64,000 nt of DNA from Haliscomenobacter sp040403615 (lineage in GTDB: Bacteria; Bacteroidota; Bacteroidia; Chitinophagales; Saprospiraceae), in assembly GCF_040403615.1 (NCBI RefSeq), contig NZ_JBBAKG010000022.1, positions 1 to 64,000 on the forward strand. Direction: 5' to 3'. The notes under the pieces were generated by a model. That model was given only the letters and a program-made list of their open reading frames with translations. It did no database searches and was not told the origin of the DNA. Made by a program: the position numbers and the translations under genes. This document shows positions 9,901-18,437 of the stretch, in pieces (position 1 is the stretch's first letter; every line of letters begins with the position of its first letter).

Positions 9901-10318
9901 AGATTTTGCCCAAATGTCCGCCAAGCAAGCCGCCATTCGCAAAGCCCTGGAAAAGCAACAGCGCAAACTTCAGCAGCAAGGCAAAGGAAACAAAGACCTG
10001 CAAGACATCATCGATCAAATGGATCGCACCGAGACCGAACTGGTGAACAAGCGCCTGAGCAACGAAACCCTCAAGCGCCAACAGGACATCATGACCCGCT
10101 TGCTCGAGCACGAGAAAGCCGAACGCCAACGTGAATTGGACGAAAAGCGCAAGTCGGATACCGCCAAAAATTATGAGCACCAGTCACCACCAGCCTTGCA
10201 GGAATACCTGAAAAAGCGCCGCTCGGAGATTGAGACCTACAAGACCGTTTCTCCCGCACTGAAGCCTTATTACAAGTCTTTGGTGGAAGAATATTTCAAG
10301 ACCTTGAAAGGAGAGTAG
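6968..10318 (+). CDS. DUF4175-type membrane protein with very long coiled coil
   Basis: An 1116-residue protein with a GTG start at 6968 (alternatives ATG 6980 and 6986). Three hydrophobic helices lie near the N-terminus: about residues 22-48, 55-78 and 163-183. They are followed by beta-rich segments (residues about 200-510) and then by roughly 350 residues of charged coiled coil rich in E, K, Q and M. A Gln/Gly/Pro-rich hinge (PKPGQGQGQGN) leads to a second helical region. This matches the DUF4175 architecture widespread in Bacteroidota; the function is unknown. The length suggests a structural or mechanical role at the inner membrane reaching into the periplasm. It is followed at once by a short hairpin and purU. 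Confidence 0.75.
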   Translation: MKDFMAMQDNYRLLIEKLDAFIRKYYVNKLIRGALYSVGTILGLFLIAAVLEYFYYFDTTGRKILFYSFLGISTLALGYWIFDPLLRYFHLGRVISHEKAAQIIGDHFTNVKDKLLNILQLNQQANLADHKDLILASINQKSEEIKPVPFKAAINLSQNRKYLRYALPPLLVLLVLLFAAPSVIRDSTQRLIQNGKEFLRPAPFSFDVNEKKLTVIQYEDFDLDIKVDGAQLPNDVFIVVDNYEYRMTKKNATEFSYRFNKVEKDLRFTLRGGGVDSRNYLLTVLKKPNIRDFQVKLNYPDYVGRTDETLQSIGDLVLPVGTQVQWIFNTESTEAIKMNFSRSKKTQLAVRQGNDLFLFSKRAMLDETYKLVVSNEALPKGDSVSYALTIIPDQYPEIRAQVFDDSTNTNAKYFAGEASDDYGLRVLSFNYRIRKNKSDPGQLQSIIIQRPEGKSTSFEYSFDVLELGLKPGDELSYYFEIKDNDAVNGSKAARTGVMVFSMPTIAEMEKKAEQNDDKVKDNLKDALAEAKKIQEEIRRLQEKMFQEKDLNWQTRKQLEKLLDRQKELEKQIKEAQKAFEENKKNQDQLGETPQELQEKQEMLDQLMESLEDPEMKELMEKIEKLMQEMEKDQALEMMQEMKDRNERRENDLERMQELFKQMELEQEIEKAADKLDELAKDQQELSEKTEDKKESNEQLDKQQEELTKQLEELEKKMDEIEKKNEELEKPQKMDDPQEGMEDIKQDMKDSEEQLEKNENSKSSKSQKSAAQKMKNKANKMRTQMKSNQMETMQEDMKMLRQLLENLVGLSFDQEDLIKALNKTEINTPRYIQQVQRQFKIRDDFRVAEDTLNALSKRVFQIESFVTEKVAEIKTNMRESNELLEEREKGMASDRQQRTMKSLNDLALMLSEVLNNMQQQMSQAMSPGNQSCPKPGQGQGQGNTPKDKMSPGQQKLNQDMQNARDKMNQKDGSGGPNAKDFAQMSAKQAAIRKALEKQQRKLQQQGKGNKDLQDIIDQMDRTETELVNKRLSNETLKRQQDIMTRLLEHEKAERQRELDEKRKSDTAKNYEHQSPPALQEYLKKRRSEIETYKTVSPALKPYYKSLVEEYFKTLKGE

Positions 10319-10336
10319 GGGAGTTGGTTCTCCCCT
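10317..10336 (+). terminator. Short hairpin after the DUF4175 gene
   Basis: AGGGGAG (10317-10323) pairs with CTCCCCT (10330-10336) around a 6-nt loop. The stem begins within the stop codon of the preceding gene. The following tract is only moderately T-rich, so termination may be partial and purU could be co-transcribed. Confidence 0.45.
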
Positions 10337-10360
10337 GCTTTCCCTTTTACTTACTGTATC

Positions 10361-11203
10361 ATGAGCCAACCCGCCTACGTACTCCTCATCGATTGTGCCG
10401 ATCAAAAGGGATTGGTACACAAGATCACCGGAGTATTGTACAGTCAGGAAGTCAACATCATTGGCAACCAGGAATTTGTGGAGCGGGAACAAGACCGCTT
10501 CTTCATGCGGACTGATTTTTCTGGTACGATCAACGATGCTGCATTGTTGGAAGAATTGCGTCTTGTATTGCCTGCCGATGCCAACATCAGCCTAAGGCCA
10601 AAGCGTGCGAAAAACATCGTATTGCTGGTCACCAAAGAGCAGCATTGTTTGGGTGAATTACTGGTGCGGCATCAGTTCAATGAGCTCAATGCCAATATCC
10701 TGGCCGTGATTGGCAACCACGACACGCTCAAGTCTTTTACCCACCAGTTTGGCGTCAATTTTCATTGGGTATCCCACGAAGGCAAAAGTCGGGAACTGCA
10801 TGAAAAGGAAATTCTGGAAGTCGTGCAACGCTACAACCCGGAGTACCTGGTACTGGCCAAGTACATGCGCATACTTTCGCAGGAATTTGTAGGCCATTTT
10901 TCCAACCGCATCATCAACATCCACCACTCGTTTTTACCCGCTTTCATCGGTGCAAATCCCTACCGACAAGCCTACGAGCGCGGCGTAAAAATCATTGGAG
11001 CCACCGCCCATTTTGTCAATAACGACCTGGACGAAGGCCCCATCCTGATGCAAAACGTTATCCCAGTAGACCACACATACTCCGTGCAGGACATGATGCA
11101 AAGTGGCCGAGACGTCGAAAAAATCGTACTCGCCCACGCGCTCAAACTGGTCTTCAACGACAAGGTGGCCGTGGTGGGGAATAAGACGATTGTTTTTGAT
11201 TAG
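10361..11203 (+). CDS. purU: Formyltetrahydrofolate deformylase
   Basis: A 280-residue cytoplasmic enzyme that hydrolyses 10-formyl-THF to formate and THF, supplying formate for PurT-type purine synthesis and balancing the one-carbon pool. An N-terminal ACT domain (residues about 5-80, LLIDCADQKGLVHKITGVLY) is followed by a formyltransferase-fold domain. The catalytic set is visible: His in NIHHSFLPAF and Asp in NDLDEGPI, with the substrate loop GANPYRQAYERGVK. Length equals the E. coli PurU norm. Neighbours give no pathway context, but trpF follows in the same direction after 45 nt. Confidence 0.94.
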   Translation: MSQPAYVLLIDCADQKGLVHKITGVLYSQEVNIIGNQEFVEREQDRFFMRTDFSGTINDAALLEELRLVLPADANISLRPKRAKNIVLLVTKEQHCLGELLVRHQFNELNANILAVIGNHDTLKSFTHQFGVNFHWVSHEGKSRELHEKEILEVVQRYNPEYLVLAKYMRILSQEFVGHFSNRIINIHHSFLPAFIGANPYRQAYERGVKIIGATAHFVNNDLDEGPILMQNVIPVDHTYSVQDMMQSGRDVEKIVLAHALKLVFNDKVAVVGNKTIVFD

Positions 11204-11248
11204 TAATTTTTTGCCTCATATTTAGGAGCTGAAATACCAATCATAGCC

Positions 11249-11899
11249 ATGTTTCCAAAAGTAAAAATCTGCTGCATCAGCAGCCTTGAAGAAGCCCAAT
11301 TGGCCATCAAAATGGGCGCATCCGCGTTGGGCCTGGTGGCCAAAATGCCCAGCGGCCCTGGCCCCATTAGCGATGAATTGATCCGGGAGATTGCAGCTAC
11401 CATCCCTCCCCCCATTGCCAGTTTTTTGCTCACCAGCCGAACTGATGCTGCAAGTATCGCAGCCCACCAGCAGACGGTAGGTACCAATACCGTGCAGATT
11501 GTGGATGCCCTCAGCGAAGGCACTTATGCCAACTTGCGTCTGGCTTTACCGGGTATTTCTATCGTACAGGTGATTCATGTGATCGATGAGCGGAGTGTGG
11601 AAGAGGCGCTGGAAATAGCGCCCCAAGTAGATGCATTACTGCTGGATTCGGGCAACCCCAATCTGGCTGTAAAGGAATTGGGTGGCACTGGGCGGGTACA
11701 CAACTGGGCCTTGAGTCGCCAGATTGTGGAACAAGCGTCCAAGCCTGTTTTTTTAGCAGGCGGTTTAAAAGCGGAGAACGCAAAGGCAGCCATGGATGCG
11801 GTGCAGCCTTGGGGACTGGATTTGTGCAGTGGAGTACGCACGAATGGAAACCTGGATCCGGTAAAGCTGGAAGCGTTTTTTAAGGCCGTATATGGGTAG
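11249..11899 (+). CDS. trpF: Phosphoribosylanthranilate isomerase-like protein
   Basis: A 216-residue TIM-barrel protein resembling TrpF, which converts N-(5'-phosphoribosyl)anthranilate to CdRP in tryptophan synthesis. The N-terminal KICCISSLEEAQLAIKMGA keeps the catalytic cysteine of the family's K-x-C-G motif but replaces the following glycine with cysteine. The general acid is present in DALLLDSG, and the phosphate loops GGTGR, FLAGGL and DLCSGVRT follow. It lies apart from any other trp gene, which is unusual since trpF normally sits in a trpCF cluster; a separate paralogue of related function cannot be excluded. Confidence 0.78.
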   Translation: MFPKVKICCISSLEEAQLAIKMGASALGLVAKMPSGPGPISDELIREIAATIPPPIASFLLTSRTDAASIAAHQQTVGTNTVQIVDALSEGTYANLRLALPGISIVQVIHVIDERSVEEALEIAPQVDALLLDSGNPNLAVKELGGTGRVHNWALSRQIVEQASKPVFLAGGLKAENAKAAMDAVQPWGLDLCSGVRTNGNLDPVKLEAFFKAVYG

Positions 11900-11900
11900 G

Positions 11901-12374
11901 TTATTTAAACACCTCTTCAAGATTCAGCTCAATCCCCAGTTTGAAGTCTTGAAGGATGTCTTTTCCAGAAAAGATCTGGTATTCAGTTGCTGAGTAAAAT
12001 ACATAAATGGTATACAATGCAGGTAACACCAACCAATAGGACAATACACCTCCAGTAAAGTATTCTGCCCGTTTAGTCATCAATTCAGCTAAATCTTGTT
12101 TGGCAGATAAAATTTCGATGGCGCAAAGTGGCGCTTCTTTCATCCTGATTTCATTTTCATCAGGATGAAATTTCATTACTGGAAAGATGGCTAAATCGGG
12201 TATCCTTTCTCTAATGGGTAGGTCAAGATTTATCTCAGGTAAGACGGTATACTTTTCACTATAAAATAATCGAATCAAGAAAAATAAATTTCCTTGAATA
12301 AGGGCATGATTCTTATCTGGCATAGGTTTTCCTCGTTCGATTTCATATTCAGACAATGCAACAGTAGCTGACAT
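11901..12374 (-). CDS. Uma2-family (DUF820) putative restriction endonuclease
   Basis: A 157-residue protein with the Uma2/DUF820 fold, a PD-(D/E)xK-type nuclease family abundant in cyanobacteria and some Bacteroidota. The start at 12374 gives the typical N-terminus (SEYEIERGKPMPDKNHALIQ). The candidate active-site elements are the Asp of RIPDLAIF and the Glu of CAIEILSAKQD, followed by a helix with TKRAEYFTGG and the strand SYWLVLP. It is convergent with trpF with a single base between the stop codons. Cellular role unknown: the family is linked to mobile DNA and defence but has few characterised members. Confidence 0.8.
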   Translation of the reverse strand: MSATVALSEYEIERGKPMPDKNHALIQGNLFFLIRLFYSEKYTVLPEINLDLPIRERIPDLAIFPVMKFHPDENEIRMKEAPLCAIEILSAKQDLAELMTKRAEYFTGGVLSYWLVLPALYTIYVFYSATEYQIFSGKDILQDFKLGIELNLEEVFK

Positions 12375-12439
12375 CCATTTTATTTTTGTCCAATTTATCA
12401 AATTACAAGCAATATTGAAATTTTTTGTCCAAGAAAAAC

Positions 12440-12473
12440 AAAGTCCATGCCACAAAACTGCGACATGGACTTT
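12440..12473 (-). terminator. Terminator downstream of ahcY
   Basis: AAAGTCCATG (12440-12449) pairs with CATGGACTTT (12464-12473). Read on the minus strand, the stem is followed by GTTTTTCTT, a typical T-tract, so it ends the ahcY transcript. Confidence 0.75.
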
Positions 12474-12503
12474 CTGCTTTTGAACCGAAATTTTCGGATT
12501 CGA

Positions 12504-13814
12504 TTAATACCGGTAGTACTCAGGCTTGTATGGGCCTTGCTTTTCTACACCGATGTAATCCGCTTGTTCGGTAGTCAGTTCTTCCAGTTCTACCCCGATT
12601 TTGGCCAAGTGCAGGCGCGCTACTTCTTCGTCCAATTCTTTAGGCAGCATGTATACTTTGTTTTCGTACTTGTCCCCTTTGGTGTACAATTCGAGTTGTG
12701 CCAAAACCTGGTTGGTAAAGGAGTTGGACATTACGAAGGAAGGGTGACCAGTAGCACAGCCCAGGTTCACCAAACGACCTTCGGCCAACAACAGAATGTC
12801 TTTGCCGTCGATGTTGTACAAGTCAACTTGTGGCTTGATGGTATCTTTGGTATGACCGTAATTTTGATTCAACCAGGCAACGTCAATTTCATTGTCGAAG
12901 TGACCGATGTTGCACACGATCGTTTTGTCTCTCATCAACTTGAAATGCTCAGGGCCTACGATGCGGCAGTTGCCAGTAGCAGTTACCACGATGTCGGCAC
13001 GAGGAATGGCGTTGGTCATTTTCTTCACTTCGAAGCCATCCATCGCAGCTTGCAGAGCGCAGATAGGGTCGATTTCAGAAACGATTACCCGGCAACCTGC
13101 TCCACGCAGCGATGCTGCAGAACCCTTGCCAACGTCTCCATAACCCGCTACAACTGCAACTTTACCCGCCATCATGATGTCTGTAGCACGGCGGATTGCA
13201 TCCACCAATGATTCCTTACATCCGTACTTGTTGTCAAATTTTGACTTGGTAACGGAGTCGTTTACGTTGATAGCTGGTACTGGCAAAGTGCCTTTGGCTA
13301 CGCGCTCGTACAAACGGTGTACCCCAGTCGTCGTTTCTTCAGAGATGCCACCCAGTTCTTTAATCAGTTCTGGGTATTTGTCCAAAACGATATTCGTTAA
13401 GTCACCACCGTCGTCCAGAATCATATTCAGTCCTTTGTCCCCTTCAAAGGCGTACAAAGTTTGCTCTACGCACCATTCGTATTCTTCCTCGCTCATTCCT
13501 TTCCAGGCAAAAACGGGGATTCCTGCTGCGGCAATGGCTGCTGCGGCATGATCTTGGGTAGAAAAAATGTTGCAAGAAGACCAGGTAACTTCAGCACCCA
13601 GTTCCTTGAGGGTTTCAATCAGAACCGCAGTTTGGATGGTCATGTGAAGACAACCAGCAACGCGTGCTCCCTGTAGTGGTTTGGATTGGCCATACTTCTC
13701 ACGAAGAGCCATCAAACCTGGCATTTCAGCCTCCGCAAGGGTAATTTCCTTGCGTCCCCATTCGGCAAGGGCAATGTCTTTTACCTTGTACTTCAATTGA
13801 GTTGCTACCGACAT
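12504..13814 (-). CDS. ahcY: Adenosylhomocysteinase (SAH hydrolase)
   Basis: A 436-residue cytoplasmic enzyme that reversibly hydrolyses S-adenosylhomocysteine to adenosine and homocysteine, clearing the by-product of methyltransferases. The substrate domain (RVAGCLHMTIQTAVLIETL, SSCNIFSTQDHAAAA), the NAD-binding Rossmann motif (VVAGYGDVGKGSA) and the C-terminal KPDYYRY-like end (YKPEYYRY) that closes over the cofactor of the neighbouring subunit are all intact. Start MSVATQLKYKVKDIALAEWG agrees with the family. The gene has its own terminator. A large antisense frame across it is an artefact of its codon bias. The upstream region carries TATCTTCG (minus strand, about 13847-13854), a weak -7 candidate. 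Confidence 0.96.
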   Translation of the reverse strand: MSVATQLKYKVKDIALAEWGRKEITLAEAEMPGLMALREKYGQSKPLQGARVAGCLHMTIQTAVLIETLKELGAEVTWSSCNIFSTQDHAAAAIAAAGIPVFAWKGMSEEEYEWCVEQTLYAFEGDKGLNMILDDGGDLTNIVLDKYPELIKELGGISEETTTGVHRLYERVAKGTLPVPAINVNDSVTKSKFDNKYGCKESLVDAIRRATDIMMAGKVAVVAGYGDVGKGSAASLRGAGCRVIVSEIDPICALQAAMDGFEVKKMTNAIPRADIVVTATGNCRIVGPEHFKLMRDKTIVCNIGHFDNEIDVAWLNQNYGHTKDTIKPQVDLYNIDGKDILLLAEGRLVNLGCATGHPSFVMSNSFTNQVLAQLELYTKGDKYENKVYMLPKELDEEVARLHLAKIGVELEELTTEQADYIGVEKQGPYKPEYYRY

Positions 13815-14398
13815 GTATACTTACTTTTTAATGTTTTGATTTTGCGGTGCGAAGATAGGGAGTTTTTATAAAACTATTTAGAAAAGAAATAGGACTTTCC
13901 TTGTGAATAAATTTTCAAAAAATAGCTCGAATTCGATTGTTATATTGTTTTGATTTTCAATTTAATATAATTATTTATGCTAAATTTTTCAATTTATATT
14001 TATTTTTATAAGTTCTTCTATTGTCCTTTTTTTTTGATGGGAATCACTCTACATTGCATAATATTTAACGTTTACTTCGCCCCCAATGGCATAGAACACT
14101 GACAATCAATTGAATTAGGGAAAACCTTTTGAAAAAAGGGTTTTCCCTCCCCCCCTAAGTCAATATTGCAGAAGTTTCTTACCATTTAGCGCCTTGTGCC
14201 TGAAATCATTCGAATCAATTCACCTACCTTAAATTCAAATGTTCCCCCCTCCTAAGTGCCTTTCGGATCGATTGTGTTGCCTGTACATGGATGACACAAA
14301 ATGATAACGCACGGCCCGATTTAATCAATCAATCAGTCTTTGCATTTGCTTTCAACATTCTTTGACCTAACCAAAGAGTGCTTAAAACTACTAAAAAA
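13815..14398. other. AT-rich intergenic region between ahcY and the protease gene
   Basis: 584 nt without a convincing gene. The first 230 nt are very AT-rich (poly-A/T tracts, 13880-14040) and may hold the ahcY promoter. A perfect 10-bp stem, AGGGAAAACC (14117-14126) with GGTTTTCCCT (14139-14148), is followed by a C-run, not a T-run. The last 250 nt presumably contain the promoter and leader of the protease gene; I saw only a weak TTTG-N-ATTCTTTG candidate at 14339-14364. Confidence 0.5.
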
Positions 14399-17300
14399 AT
14401 GCGTTACATGCTTTACCTCAACAAGTTGAGTCATCTTAACTTGATGTACTTTGTATTTTGCTTTTTGGCAATCATAAGTACCATCAATCTGGCTGCTCAA
14501 CATCCCGTTTTAGATCGTGTTTTGGAAGTGCGCCAAAGGGGACAGGTGTTCAAAAACTACGATCTTTTTTCTTACAATGATGCTATTGAAAACTTACCCC
14601 AGTTGCGTAGCGACGTACTCAAAGGTGCTACATTAAAGATTAACCCAAACACTTTAAACACACTCTGCAAACAACGCCCTGCTGCCCTTTCTCTTAAATT
14701 GCCTTTAGCAAAAGAGGGAAATTTCTTACAGTTGGATTTGGTACGAGTCGACTTGACCACTCCCGACTTTAAAGTGCGTACTTCCGAAGGAAATGAACTT
14801 TCCTATTCTCCAGGAGTCCATTATCGTGGAGTGCTGCATGATCAGGAAAATGCCAGTGTTGCCTTGAGTTTTTTTGAAGACGACGTCATTGGCATGATTG
14901 GCAATCCAGAAACTTCCAATTGGGTTTTGGGAAAATTGGACGACCCTCAATTTCGGAATACCTATGCGCTATATAAGGAAGAAGACTTAAAGGTTGAACA
15001 GACTTTTTCCTGTGGTGCAGCAGAAGTATCCAAAGAAATTCGCACCATTGAGCAAAAGCAGGGTGAATTACGGGCCGTAACCCCAGTGAATAAAATCGTA
15101 AAAGTCTATTTGGAATGCGAATATGACCTGGTGTTGGAAAAAGGAGGAGCTACCGGAGCGACAAATTTCATTACGGGCATTTTCAACATCGTTTCGATGT
15201 TGTATCAAAATGAAGGCATCACTACGGTGGTTTCTGAAATCTTCACCTGGACTACCCAAGATACGTACCCAACCACCTCTACCTCTAGTGCTCTAGTCGC
15301 TTTTCGGAGCGCCAGATCAACCTTTAATGGAAACATCGCTCACCTCGTTTCTCGGGGCAAGCCTACCGGAGGCGGAGTTGCCTATGTACCAGGGATATGC
15401 AATGGCTACGGCTATGCCTATAGCTGGATTCAAAGTACTTACCTGTCCTTCCCCACCTATTCGTGGACGGTGAATGTGATCGCGCATGAAATGGGACACA
15501 ACTTAGGATCTCCGCATACCCACGATTGTTCCTGGAATGGAAACAATACCCCTATTGATGGATGTGGTCCTGCCGCAGGTTACAATGGGAGTGGGTCTTG
15601 TGCTGCTTTACCTGCACCTACTGCTCCATTTAAAGGCACCATAATGAGTTATTGCCATTTGATGTCTGGAATCGGGATCGATTTTAACCTCGGATTTGGA
15701 GAACAACCTGGCGACCGCATCCGGTCAATTATCTCGGCAGGAACCTGTCTGACCTCTACTGGCCCAACTACCTGTAGTACGCCAACCACCGCCCAGCTAT
15801 CGGTCTCCAACTTGGCAACCACTACCGCTACCTTAAGCAATAGCATAACCGGGATAAACAGCTATGACTGGCGGTATCGATTGGTCGGAGCGGCCAGTTG
15901 GACCGATCTGGCTGCTACGGCAACGGGTGGGGCCAATCTTACCGGACTTACCGCCAGCAGCAACTATGAGTTTCAGTCTTCGATACAATGTACGTCTGGT
16001 GGTACCTGGACGGCTTGGTCGGCTTCCAAAACTTTCTCCACTACCGCAATTGCAACCTGTGCCGTACCTACTACCGCTCAACTCAGTGCAACGAATCTGG
16101 CGGCTACCACGGCCACAATCAATTCTTCGCAAACGGGATTGGTAGCCTATGACTGGCGGTATCGATTGGTCGGATCAGCCAACTGGACGGATCTGCCTTC
16201 GACGGTCACTGGCACCACCAACATCACTGGCCTAACAGCCAGCAGCAATTACGAGTTTCAAGGAGCGGCGCAGTGTACCTCAGGCGGCACCTGGAGTGCT
16301 TGGTCGGCTTCCAAAACCTTCAATACCCTGGCACTACCAGTTTGCGCGACTCCCACAACTGCTCAGTTGAGCGCAACAAATCTTGCGACAACCAGTGCCA
16401 CCCTCAATTCTTCCCAAACGGGATTGGTCGCCTATGACTGGCGGTACCGATTGGTTGGAGCGGCCAATTGGACGGATCTGCCTTCGACGGTCACTGGCAC
16501 CACCAACATCACTGGCCTAACAGCCAGCAGCAATTACGAGTTTCAAGGAGCGGCGCAGTGTACCTCAGGCGGCACCTGGAGTGCTTGGTCGGCTTCCAAA
16601 ACCTTCAATACCCTGGCACTACCAGTTTGCGCGACTCCCACAACTGCTCAGTTGAGCGCAACAAATCTTGCGACAACCAGTGCCACCCTCAATTCTTCCC
16701 AAACGGGATTGGTCGCCTATGACTGGCGGTACCGATTGGTTGGAGCGGCCAATTGGACGGATCTGCCTTCGACTGCCACAGGAACCACTAATATTACTGG
16801 CCTTACCGCCAGCAAAAGTTATGAATTTCAGGCAGCAGCCCAGTGTACGTCAGGTGGCACCTGGACGGCCTGGTCGGCTTCCCAAACCTTTTCAACCCTG
16901 GCCGAACCTCCTTGTGCTGCCCCGACGACAGCCCAATTGAATGCCAGTAATATTGCTCCTACTTCGGCCACACTCAACTGCACTTTAGCCGGAAAAGTAG
17001 GTTACGATTGGCGTTACCGCCTGGCCGGAGCAGCTACCTGGACAGATATGGTTTCATCCGCAACGGGGACTGTCAACCTAAATGGATTGGTCTCAAGTAG
17101 CCTGTATGAATTTCAGGGTTCTGTTCAATGTATTTCAGGGGGCAGCTGGAGCGCCTGGACGAGCTCACAGACATTTATTACCACTTGTACGGGCCCAACT
17201 GCCAACCAAATAAGTGCTTCCAACATCACTGCCACCACGGCAACACTCAATTGTGCATTGACTGGAGCAGTGGGGTACGACTGGCGGTATCGGATCGTTG

Positions 17301-18343
17301 GCGATGCTACCTGGACAGACCTGGCATCTACAGGAACCAATACAGTAAACCTTACCGGACTTACCGCCAGTAAAAATTATGAATTTCAGGTAACACAACA
17401 ATGTGTAACGGGCGGAGCATGGATTGCGTGGTCGGCTTCCAAAACATTTACCACCCTCGTAGCTCCTTGCAATCCACCAACCACGGCTCAATTGTCCACC
17501 AGCAGGATTACCAATTCATCTGTATTTTTTAATTGTAGTATAAGTAGCATGATCAGTTACGATTGGCGCTACCGCGTGGTGGGTACAACCATCTGGACGG
17601 ACCTAACTGCAGGTAGCGCTCAATCGATTTCTGCAAGTGGCTTAAATGCCCTGACCAGCTACGAATTTCAAACATCCATTCAATGTACCGTAGGTGGCAA
17701 CTGGAGTGCCTGGTCGAGTTCAATTGCGTTTATAACCACCAGCTCACCTTGCCCCTCACCCACAACCAGTGATCTCACTGCCACCAATGTGACGAAGACT
17801 ACTGCCCAGTTGAATTGCTCCGTAAGTGGTGCTCAAATCTACGACTGGTCGTACCGCGTTTCTGGAGTGTCAGCCTGGACTTCTTTGGGGCAAACGGCTA
17901 CCGCTTCTAAACAAGTAACCGGGCTTACTGGTGCCAAGAAATACGATTTCAGGGTCAGACTTAGTTGTTCAGGGGTGTTTACCGCCTGGTCTCAGGTTGG
18001 AACTTTTACTACGCCAGCTTCTTTGGTGGATGAAACCGGATCAGTGGATTTGGCAGGAAGTCCTGCTCAACCTCAATTGGTGCTTCCACCAGCCATGCGC
18101 ATTCACCCGAATCCAACACGTGGGGAACTAAACCTGTCCTATACGTTGTATGAAGACAGTGAAAATGTAAGCATTTCCATTTATGACCTCAATGGTCGTC
18201 GCCTGGAAACCATCCAAATGGGGGTACAAAATGCCGGGACTTATCAACAGGAATTCAACCCGCTTCCAAACGCTGGATTGTTTCTAATGCGCTTAAATTC
18301 AGGCAAATCGACAGCAATACAACGGTTTTCCGTGATAAAGTAA
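14399..18343 (+). CDS. Secreted reprolysin-like zinc metalloprotease with eight FN3-like repeats and T9SS domain
   Basis: A 1314-residue exported protein. The ATG at 14399 is followed by a hydrophobic signal segment (FVFCFLAIISTINLAAQ); a GTG seven codons upstream is possible. Residues about 55-200 form a propeptide-like region. The catalytic domain has the metzincin zinc motif HEMGHNLGSPH (His363, Glu364, His367, His373), as in M12B/reprolysin-type proteases, with many cysteines nearby. Eight repeats of about 95 residues follow, each starting C-x-x-P-T-T and containing YDWRYR and WSAW-type motifs, like fibronectin type III domains. The last 80 residues (HPNPTRGELNLSY onward) are a type IX secretion sorting domain, so the protein should be released or attached at the cell surface. 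Probable role: degradation of external protein or host/biofilm matrix. Confidence 0.9.
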   Translation: MRYMLYLNKLSHLNLMYFVFCFLAIISTINLAAQHPVLDRVLEVRQRGQVFKNYDLFSYNDAIENLPQLRSDVLKGATLKINPNTLNTLCKQRPAALSLKLPLAKEGNFLQLDLVRVDLTTPDFKVRTSEGNELSYSPGVHYRGVLHDQENASVALSFFEDDVIGMIGNPETSNWVLGKLDDPQFRNTYALYKEEDLKVEQTFSCGAAEVSKEIRTIEQKQGELRAVTPVNKIVKVYLECEYDLVLEKGGATGATNFITGIFNIVSMLYQNEGITTVVSEIFTWTTQDTYPTTSTSSALVAFRSARSTFNGNIAHLVSRGKPTGGGVAYVPGICNGYGYAYSWIQSTYLSFPTYSWTVNVIAHEMGHNLGSPHTHDCSWNGNNTPIDGCGPAAGYNGSGSCAALPAPTAPFKGTIMSYCHLMSGIGIDFNLGFGEQPGDRIRSIISAGTCLTSTGPTTCSTPTTAQLSVSNLATTTATLSNSITGINSYDWRYRLVGAASWTDLAATATGGANLTGLTASSNYEFQSSIQCTSGGTWTAWSASKTFSTTAIATCAVPTTAQLSATNLAATTATINSSQTGLVAYDWRYRLVGSANWTDLPSTVTGTTNITGLTASSNYEFQGAAQCTSGGTWSAWSASKTFNTLALPVCATPTTAQLSATNLATTSATLNSSQTGLVAYDWRYRLVGAANWTDLPSTVTGTTNITGLTASSNYEFQGAAQCTSGGTWSAWSASKTFNTLALPVCATPTTAQLSATNLATTSATLNSSQTGLVAYDWRYRLVGAANWTDLPSTATGTTNITGLTASKSYEFQAAAQCTSGGTWTAWSASQTFSTLAEPPCAAPTTAQLNASNIAPTSATLNCTLAGKVGYDWRYRLAGAATWTDMVSSATGTVNLNGLVSSSLYEFQGSVQCISGGSWSAWTSSQTFITTCTGPTANQISASNITATTATLNCALTGAVGYDWRYRIVGDATWTDLASTGTNTVNLTGLTASKNYEFQVTQQCVTGGAWIAWSASKTFTTLVAPCNPPTTAQLSTSRITNSSVFFNCSISSMISYDWRYRVVGTTIWTDLTAGSAQSISASGLNALTSYEFQTSIQCTVGGNWSAWSSSIAFITTSSPCPSPTTSDLTATNVTKTTAQLNCSVSGAQIYDWSYRVSGVSAWTSLGQTATASKQVTGLTGAKKYDFRVRLSCSGVFTAWSQVGTFTTPASLVDETGSVDLAGSPAQPQLVLPPAMRIHPNPTRGELNLSYTLYEDSENVSISIYDLNGRRLETIQMGVQNAGTYQQEFNPLPNAGLFLMRLNSGKSTAIQRFSVIK
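16186..16772 (+). repeat. Identical 285-bp tandem repeat within the FN3 region
   Basis: Bases 16186-16470 and 16471-16755 are identical by direct comparison, and identity continues to about 16768 into the next unit. The period is exactly 95 codons, so one FN3-like domain was duplicated recently or homogenised by gene conversion. The flanking repeats are clearly diverged. Confidence 0.9.
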
Positions 18344-18437
18344 GAATAGTTTTGTAGTATTTTTGAGTACGTTGTGAATGGGGTTAACTTCTATTCTTGG
18401 AAGTTGGTCCCCTTTTTTTTGTGCTTTAGACATGCTC

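Noticed and set aside
12447..13211. A 254-codon open frame on the + strand antisense to ahcY
   Set aside because: It lies wholly inside ahcY on the other strand, and its protein has no family features; the intact adenosylhomocysteinase explains the sequence.
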